Source: Methylococcaceae bacterium
Lineage (GTDB): Bacteria; Pseudomonadota; Gammaproteobacteria; Methylococcales; Methylomonadaceae
Direction: 5' to 3'
Length of the DNA stretch: 38,704 nt
NCBI GenBank assembly: GCA_947506155.1
Contig: CANNNV010000008.1
Location: forward strand, 1-38,704
This document shows positions 34,486-38,704 of this stretch, piece by piece. Numbering within the stretch: position 1 is the stretch's first letter; every line of letters starts with the position of its first letter. The position numbers were made by a program, and so were the translations under genes. The notes beneath the pieces were generated by a model, which ran no database searches, was not told the origin of the DNA, and saw only the letters and a program-made list of their open reading frames with translations.

Positions 34486-35355
34486 TTAGTGCCGTGTTTC
34501 AGCGTCATCAGTGCTGCTTTTTTGAAACAGCAGCGTTTCTACATCAACATTATCAAAATGGTAGCGTTCGTTACAAAACTCACAATTTACTTCAATACTG
34601 CCGCGCTCCTTGAGGATTGCCTCTAACTCGGTCCGTCCCAGCGCAAATAAAGTTGTCTCGATGTTTGCACGAGAACAAGCACAATTAAATTCTACCGGTT
34701 CTGGATCAAACAGCCTGACTTTTTCTTCATTAAACAGACGATACAAAAGTGTTTCGCAATCTAGCTCGAGCAATTCTTGTTCAGTGATAGTGTTAGCCAG
34801 AATTTCGATATGCTCCCAATCTGTCTGATAACTGTCTTGTGTAGGTAATTCCTGCAACAACAGCCCTACCGCTTGGGTGTCATTGGAAAATAGCCACAAG
34901 CGGGTCTTAAGCTGCTCAGATTGTGCAAAATAAGTTTCCAAGGCGGCAGACAAATTTGTTCCCTGTAACGGAACGATACCCTGATAAGGTGAGCCGGTGC
35001 CTGACTCTATAGTTAACACTAAGCGTCCCTGACCGAACATTGATTCTAAAGAGCCTTGGTTTACATTTTCTTTACCTCTTACCAAGCCTCTGATTTTTAG
35101 CTGATCAGTTGCCTGAGCAACCAAGGTTTTAATATCACCATCACCCTGAGCCTGAAGGATCATCGAGCCTTTAAATTTTACCGTAGCTGATAACATGACT
35201 ACCGCTGCCAGTGCCTGCCCCAGTTGCTGCTGTAAAATATCAGAGCCGTGCTGGTGGCGCTTGGCCTCTTGCCAACTGTCAGTTAACTTAACCCATTCTC
35301 CACGAACGCCCTGCTCTTCAAATAAAAATCGGCGTAATAAGTCTTGCTCTATCAT
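34486..35355 (-). CDS. hslO: Redox-regulated chaperone Hsp33
   Basis: A 289-residue Hsp33. The N-terminal region starts [24 protein letters not shown]. The C-terminal zinc-binding switch has C-x-C (CACSRANIE) and C-x2-C ([10 protein letters not shown]), all four cysteines being conserved. Under oxidation combined with heat these form disulfides, releasing zinc and activating holdase activity. ATG 35355 is the family start; the frame stays open upstream to 35652 but that part is antisense to msrA. The divergent msrA gene is 85 bases away, across an inverted repeat. Confidence 0.95.
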   Translation of the reverse strand: MIEQDLLRRFLFEEQGVRGEWVKLTDSWQEAKRHQHGSDILQQQLGQALAAVVMLSATVKFKGSMILQAQGDGDIKTLVAQATDQLKIRGLVRGKENVNQGSLESMFGQGRLVLTIESGTGSPYQGIVPLQGTNLSAALETYFAQSEQLKTRLWLFSNDTQAVGLLLQELPTQDSYQTDWEHIEILANTITEQELLELDCETLLYRLFNEEKVRLFDPEPVEFNCACSRANIETTLFALGRTELEAILKERGSIEVNCEFCNERYHFDNVDVETLLFQKSSTDDAETRH

Positions 35356-35388
35356 GTTTTTCCAGTTAAAAGTTACACATTTTAAGGC

Positions 35389-35409
35389 ATCAGGATTACC
35401 TATCCTGAT
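35389..35409. promoter_or_regulatory. Inverted repeat in the hslO-msrA divergent promoter region
   Basis: ATCAGGAT (35389-35396) and ATCCTGAT (35402-35409) form a perfect 8-bp inverted repeat with a 5-base spacer, centred between the two start codons. Such a site is the right size for a dimeric regulator controlling both stress genes. No specific regulator can be named. Confidence 0.45.
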
Positions 35410-35440
35410 TAAAATAATTTGGATAAAAATACCACAAATC

Positions 35441-36046
35441 ATGATTTTCTCATCTAAAAAACTCACTTTACTCGACCCTAAACAAGCCTTACCTGGGCGC
35501 AACACGCTCATGGTAGTCACCAATAGGCATTTTGTAACAGAAAACCCGATAGTACCACCGTTTCCAGAAAGCCTTGAGCAAGCTTTGTTTGGTTTAGGCT
35601 GTTTTTGGGGAGCAGAACGAAAATTCTGGCAATGTCCTGGAGTATTTAGCACCGCAGTCGGATTTACTGGGGGCTACACGCCTAATCCGAGCTATCGGGA
35701 ATTATGTACCGGTTTAACCGGACATAATGAAGTAGTCAGCGTGATTTATGATCCTGAGATAATTTCATATTCTGAGTTGCTCCAACTTTTTTGGCGATCC
35801 CATAACCCTACCCAAGGTATGCGACAAGGTAACGACATCGGCACACAATACCGCTCTGGAATTTACACCTACACCCAGCAACAGTTTGAACTCGCGCAAA
35901 CTTCAAAACAAGATTACCAGCAGCAACTCACTCAAGCCGGCTTAAACCCAATAACCACTGAAATTCTGCCAGCCAGTGAATTTTATTATGCCGAAGATAT
36001 GCACCAGCAATATTTGGCGAAAAATCCTTCTGGTTACTGCGGTTAA
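35441..36046 (+). CDS. msrA: Peptide methionine-S-sulfoxide reductase
   Basis: A 201-residue MsrA that repairs methionine-S-sulfoxide in proteins. The catalytic Cys54 lies in [13 protein letters not shown]. Further family signatures are [50 protein letters not shown] and the C-terminal [11 protein letters not shown] with Cys200 as a likely resolving residue. ATG 35441 gives the normal length; the frame is open further upstream (to 35195) but this overlaps hslO on the other strand. It is divergent from hslO. Confidence 0.95.
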   Translation: MIFSSKKLTLLDPKQALPGRNTLMVVTNRHFVTENPIVPPFPESLEQALFGLGCFWGAERKFWQCPGVFSTAVGFTGGYTPNPSYRELCTGLTGHNEVVSVIYDPEIISYSELLQLFWRSHNPTQGMRQGNDIGTQYRSGIYTYTQQQFELAQTSKQDYQQQLTQAGLNPITTEILPASEFYYAEDMHQQYLAKNPSGYCG

Positions 36047-36507
36047 CTAGCCCCAACAAAGCCAAGTTGTGCCCAAGCCTCATAACTAACCAACGCCACC
36101 GCATTAGATAAATTTAGGCTACGATTATTAGGTTTCATAGGGATTCTTAATTGATGGTCTGATGGAATAGTGCGGTGTATAGCGTCAGGTAGGCCAGCTG
36201 TTTCAGAGCCAAACAGTAAAACATCACCCGACTTGTATTCAATTTGGTTATATAAACGAGTTCCCTTGGTCGTTAAGGCCACTATTCTGTGTCCTTGCAT
36301 GGCCTCTATAAATGCGGCGTAGTTTGGATATAGGCTTAGCTTAGCGAGGTCAAAATAATCCAGACCAGAGCGCCGTAAATTTTTTTCTTCAAGATCAAAA
36401 CCCAGTGGCTCGATCAGGTGCAGATGACAACCATTATTAGCCGTGAGCCGAATAATATTGCCAGTATTTTGCGGTATTTTTGGCTCAAAGAGCGCAATAT
36501 TAAACAT
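36043..36507 (-). CDS. trmL: tRNA (cytidine/uridine(34)-2'-O)-methyltransferase TrmL
   Basis: A 154-residue SPOUT-class methyltransferase for the wobble position of tRNA-Leu isoacceptors. Signature segments are [21 protein letters not shown] at the N-terminus, [13 protein letters not shown] (SAM-binding knot) and [29 protein letters not shown]. The length matches E. coli TrmL (157 residues). It is convergent with msrA, with a four-base overlap of the 3' ends. Confidence 0.95.
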   Translation of the reverse strand: MFNIALFEPKIPQNTGNIIRLTANNGCHLHLIEPLGFDLEEKNLRRSGLDYFDLAKLSLYPNYAAFIEAMQGHRIVALTTKGTRLYNQIEYKSGDVLLFGSETAGLPDAIHRTIPSDHQLRIPMKPNNRSLNLSNAVALVSYEAWAQLGFVGAS

Positions 36508-36653
36508 GGAGGTCCTTGGGACTAAGTGAACGGAGGGAGGAATTAACAGCTGAAGTCTACGATGAACTAAGTGCGTTGAGGCCTTAGAAATTATGCAGGG
36601 GGTTGTAATACGGCTCTAAAGCTTAAGAGCGCGGGGAATTAAAAGGCAAAAAA

Positions 36654-36683
36654 ATACCCCCCGTCACTAGGAGCGGGGGGTAT
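36654..36683 (-). terminator. Rho-independent terminator of the small membrane protein gene
   Basis: ATACCCCCCG (36654-36663) and CGGGGGGTAT (36674-36683) form a 10-bp GC-rich stem with a 10-base loop. On the minus strand it is followed by TTTTTTT. It lies just beyond the stop at 36691. Confidence 0.9.
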
Positions 36684-36690
36684 TTATTTT

Positions 36691-36891
36691 TTAGTTGCCT
36701 ACGTTACCAGTTTTGTTACTGGTTTTTTTCGCATCAATTTTCGAGAATACTTCAGCGTTACTGGCTGCAACAGCGCCACTTGCTAAATGCTTTGTTTCGT
36801 CTTGTTTCAACATTACAACTAATACAATAACAGCAGCAATAGCAACACCAGCAATCAACCATGTGTTGTCTTTTTCTTGTTCTTCAGCCAT
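36691..36891 (-). CDS. Small single-pass membrane protein
   Basis: A 66-residue protein: a charged N-terminus (MAEEQEKDN), one hydrophobic helix (about 12-27, LIAGVAIAAVIVLVVML) and a Lys/Ser-rich tail (about 28-66). No family is recognised. An own strong terminator and an upstream GAGGA ribosome binding site (GAGGATTTTAAAATG) support expression. The topology is probably N-in or N-out depending on the charge balance: four acidic residues before the helix, Lys after it. Small proteins of this type often regulate membrane complexes, but no partner can be inferred. Confidence 0.75.
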   Translation of the reverse strand: MAEEQEKDNTWLIAGVAIAAVIVLVVMLKQDETKHLASGAVAASNAEVFSKIDAKKTSNKTGNVGN

Positions 36892-37178
36892 TTTAAAATC
36901 CTCGTATGTTTATATTATATATTATTCCCTTTCTTCGAAGGGAGCCCCCCAATAAATTGCTTTTTTGGGTTGCTGTCGAATTAAGTATTAAACGACAGGG
37001 TACTTTTTATCATGAGATTCGGATTGTGTCAAAGCTATAAATAAAAAAAGTTCCTGATGCCGCATAATCTATGATCTAAAGAGGATTTACACCGCGTTGT
37101 CGCCCTGAAAAAGCGCAATTACTGGCAACAGCTTCTAACTTACTGAAAAAACAAAGGTAAACTCGTTACAGCCTATTC

Positions 37179-37577
37179 TTACCAACAATTTGCCACAGAA
37201 TTAGTGCCTGTGACGGTTTTAGTTGTTGCCTGATCAACGCCTAGGATGCCGCATGCAGCGTCTGTAAATGTGCGTGGGGTAGCGGTAACAGTGTAAGTTG
37301 TGGCTGTGTTTGTTGGGACGGCAACAGTGTAATAACCCTCAGCTGAGGTAGCGCTGATGTTTATCTGGGCAAGCGTGCCATAGGTAATATTGTTAGCCCT
37401 ATATTTTTCCTGTGCCAGTTGAGCCTGTAACAGCGCGGCTTTACCATCCGAACGCTTGGAACGAATCACATAATCCGTGTATGACGGATAAGCAATGCTG
37501 GCAAGAATCCCGATAATCGCCACTACAATCATCAATTCCATTAAAGTAAAACCGGCGGATCGTCTTAATGTGTACAT
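37179..37577 (-). CDS. pilE: Type IV pilin, PilE-like (minor pilin)
   Basis: A 132-residue type IV prepilin. The leader MYTLRRSAG is cleaved before [24 protein letters not shown], which has Glu5 of the mature protein and the membrane/assembly helix. The C-terminal part is a small beta-rich head with two cysteines (DAACGILG and the terminal VANCW) forming the D-loop disulfide. The [25 protein letters not shown] segment is typical of PilE minor pilins that prime pilus assembly. An AAGGTG ribosome binding site precedes the ATG. Normally it lies in a fimT-pilVWXY1-pilE cluster; here it is divergent from fimT and the other minor-pilin genes are not in view. Confidence 0.87.
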   Translation of the reverse strand: MYTLRRSAGFTLMELMIVVAIIGILASIAYPSYTDYVIRSKRSDGKAALLQAQLAQEKYRANNITYGTLAQINISATSAEGYYTVAVPTNTATTYTVTATPRTFTDAACGILGVDQATTKTVTGTNSVANCW

Positions 37578-38016
37578 TATTTCACCTTAACTTAAGTTGT
37601 TTTATTTTGAGCAAATATAGCATAGGAATGCACACGAAATAAGTTGAGCATCTGTGTGGGTGGATCTCAAAGTTGTCGATGTTATTTGATGCTTGGGCTG
37701 GACGGGGCATATTGCCCCGTCCGAAACGTTTGATAATTTAAATGTATTTTTGGCTTTTGGAAAGGTTGCAACGGGGTAACACATACCCCGTCGCGCCATG
37801 ATATCTGTGGGGGCGAATTCATTCGCCCTAGGCGGATAAATCCTGACTGATCTCAAAGTTGTCCATGTTATTTGATGCTCGTTTCATAGCCGATGTACCG
37901 GTCGGCAACTGAGTTGATTAACGTTTAAATTCAATAGATGAAATGAAGACCAGTTAACGAATTAAGGACAATAGTCATCTATAATCAAACGACACAAAAA
38001 TGGAGTACATATAAAA
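37578..38016. repeat. Palindrome-rich intergenic region with composite repeat element
   Basis: This 439-base gap holds no gene. GCACACGAAATAAGTTGAGC (37630-37649) matches an end of the element at 7041-7166. A 30-base direct repeat starting ATCTCAAAGTTGTC (37664-37693) recurs at 37850-37879 with one mismatch and is the same end sequence in the other orientation. Between them are two strong hairpins, GGACGGGGCA/TGCCCCGTCC (37700-37709/37713-37722) and CGGGGTA/TACCCCG (37772-37778/37784-37790), and a core copy (37806-37843, GTGGGGGCGAATTCATTCGCC and following). The whole 37630-37887 stretch therefore looks like an enlarged, rearranged copy of the element. Confidence 0.65.
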
Positions 38017-38535
38017 ATGGGAAAAAACACCGGTTTCACTCTACTTGAAACAATGATAGTTGTTGCCATCATTGGTATTCTTGCGGCAATGGCCGTGCCG
38101 TCTTTTCAAGATACGATTGAGCGTAATCGACTACAACAAGTTGTTGAAGGGTTAAAATCTGATTTGCAATTTGCGCGTACAGAAGCGATCAAACGCAGTC
38201 AAACCGTTCTTATCACGCGTACCCCAGGAAATACTGGAACTTGGTGTTATGGTTTAACGAGTAAAGCAGCCTGCAGTTGTGCACAAGTGACGACAACAGT
38301 TGCCGATTATTGTGAAATAAAGCGTGTTTTAGGGGCTGACTTTAGCTCTGTAAATATGGATGCGGCTGTTGGCAATAATAGTAGCTTTAATTTTAGGCGC
38401 GGTACTATCGGTGCAGACAGCATAACGTTTAGCACCGCCCACTATGCGGCTCGAGCTACCTTTAGCGATGTCGGTCGAGTAAGGACATGCACACCTACCG
38501 GTTCAACAGGCATATCAAATTACCCTGGGTGTTAA
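38017..38535 (+). CDS. fimT: FimT/GspH-type pseudopilin
   Basis: A 172-residue type II/type IV pseudopilin. The short leader MGKNTG is cleaved before [24 protein letters not shown], with Glu5 of the mature protein. The GspH/FimT domain follows (NRLQQVVEGLKSDLQFARTEAIKRSQTVLI), then a head with paired cysteines (WCYG, ACSC, YCEIK, and a C-terminal RTCTPTG...YPGC). FimT initiates minor-pilin assembly and in some species binds DNA during competence. A GGAG ribosome binding site is 11 bases upstream. The following fim/pil genes are missing: an IS605-like end starts about 25 bases after the stop. Confidence 0.88.
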   Translation: MGKNTGFTLLETMIVVAIIGILAAMAVPSFQDTIERNRLQQVVEGLKSDLQFARTEAIKRSQTVLITRTPGNTGTWCYGLTSKAACSCAQVTTTVADYCEIKRVLGADFSSVNMDAAVGNNSSFNFRRGTIGADSITFSTAHYAARATFSDVGRVRTCTPTGSTGISNYPGC

Positions 38536-38555
38536 GCCAATATTTAGAGGCAAGG

Positions 38556-38704
38556 CTGTCAATCACCCCGCCCTGAAGGACGGAGCTTGTAAAAGCTAGG
38601 TTGACCAGACTAAGCGCTAACACAGTGCTACGATTACAATGGGTCGTTAAGACTTACCAGCGAATGCTTCCTTAGTTCGCTGCTCTAAAAGGATCGGATC
38701 ACGC
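38556..38704 (-). mobile_element. IS200/IS605-like right end, running off the window
   Basis: Read on the minus strand, this region ends in an ACAAGCTCCGTCCTTCAGGG hairpin followed by GGGGTGATTGAC (near 38560), as at 1-205 in the other orientation. Two more hairpins lie next to it: AGCTT-GTAA-AAGCT (38584-38597) and AGCGCT/AGTGCT (38613-38618/38624-38629). Upstream on the minus strand an open frame (38704 to TTA at 38647, tail LLEQRTKEAFAGKS) may be the C-terminus of TnpB. It implies that a tnpB gene or its remnant lies beyond the window's right edge. Confidence 0.45.

Noticed and set aside
35356-35652. N-terminal extension of hslO to ATG 35652, and of msrA to 35195
   Set aside because: Both extensions are antisense to the other gene's body and lack homology to the families. 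Family starts at 35355 and 35441 fit length and motifs.
36892-37178. Possible riboswitch or tRNA in the gap between the small membrane protein and pilE genes
   Set aside because: Only short hairpins were found (CCCTT/AAGGG at 36927-36942 and CCCAA/TTGGG near 36948-36970). No known riboswitch core or tRNA cloverleaf could be drawn.
37760-37780. Possible sigma-54 promoter for pilE on the minus strand (TGTTAC...TTGCA)
   Set aside because: The invariant GG of the -24 element is TG, and the site is about 190 bases from the start inside a hairpin (37772-37790) of the repeat island.
1-38704. CRISPR array, rRNA, tRNA or integrase-type island
   Set aside because: No regularly spaced direct repeats, RNA-gene signatures or integrase genes were recognised; repeats present are dispersed palindromes.

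Overview
The window looks like chromosomal DNA of a gammaproteobacterium. This rests on the yhfA-like/crp divergent pair, a CRP homologue close to the enterobacterial protein, the lptFG pair, proC-yggT-yggU, trmN6, trmL, hslO and a PilE/FimT type IV pilus pair. Moderate GC, many interspersed palindromic repeats, small DUF4160/DUF2442 and Uma2 genes and a copper-type RiPP cluster would suit a Methylococcales (methanotroph) genome. That assignment is inference, because no methane-oxidation gene is present.

Layout. 1-205: structured remnant resembling the right end (tnpB 3' end/omega-RNA region) of an IS200/IS605-type element. 283-2130: OsmC-family protein divergent from a CRP-like regulator, then a small membrane J-domain protein. 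2266-7015 (minus): a 1338-residue membrane/periplasmic protein of unknown role and trmN6. 7041-7166: MITE-like repeat. 7238-11119 (minus): rpe, a Uma2-type nuclease-fold gene, trpE, trpG and a DUF4160/DUF2442 pair. 11235-16021 (plus): FAH-family hydrolase, an 18-base poly-C tract, and a MASE1-CHASE-PAS-PAS hybrid histidine kinase. 16073-19866: EF-hand protein, lptF, lptG and a secreted/anchored EEP-family phosphohydrolase.

20112-22363 holds the most notable system: a secreted, 12-cysteine precursor peptide with EGACG repeats, followed by a DUF692 (MNIO) enzyme and a DUF2063 partner. This is an HvfABC/bufferin-type operon, expected to make a post-translationally modified, copper-binding peptide. 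It lacks the DoxX-like fourth gene, and a terminator-like hairpin separates precursor and enzyme genes.

22460-28396: a Lon-family protease, a spore-photoproduct-lyase-like radical SAM gene overlapping an SDR gene, and proC-yggT-yggU. 28448-36507: a DUF4124 coiled-coil protein, clpB with a sigma-32-like promoter, a two-repeat AP2-like protein, a 2-Cys peroxiredoxin, a lipoprotein, hslO divergent from msrA across an inverted repeat, and trmL. ClpB, peroxiredoxin, Hsp33 and MsrA form a loose protein-damage and redox-stress neighbourhood. 36691-38704: a small membrane protein, a PilE-like pilin and a FimT/GspH pseudopilin separated by a 439-bp palindrome-rich region, and another IS605-like end running off the window. 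No rRNA, tRNA or CRISPR array was recognised.
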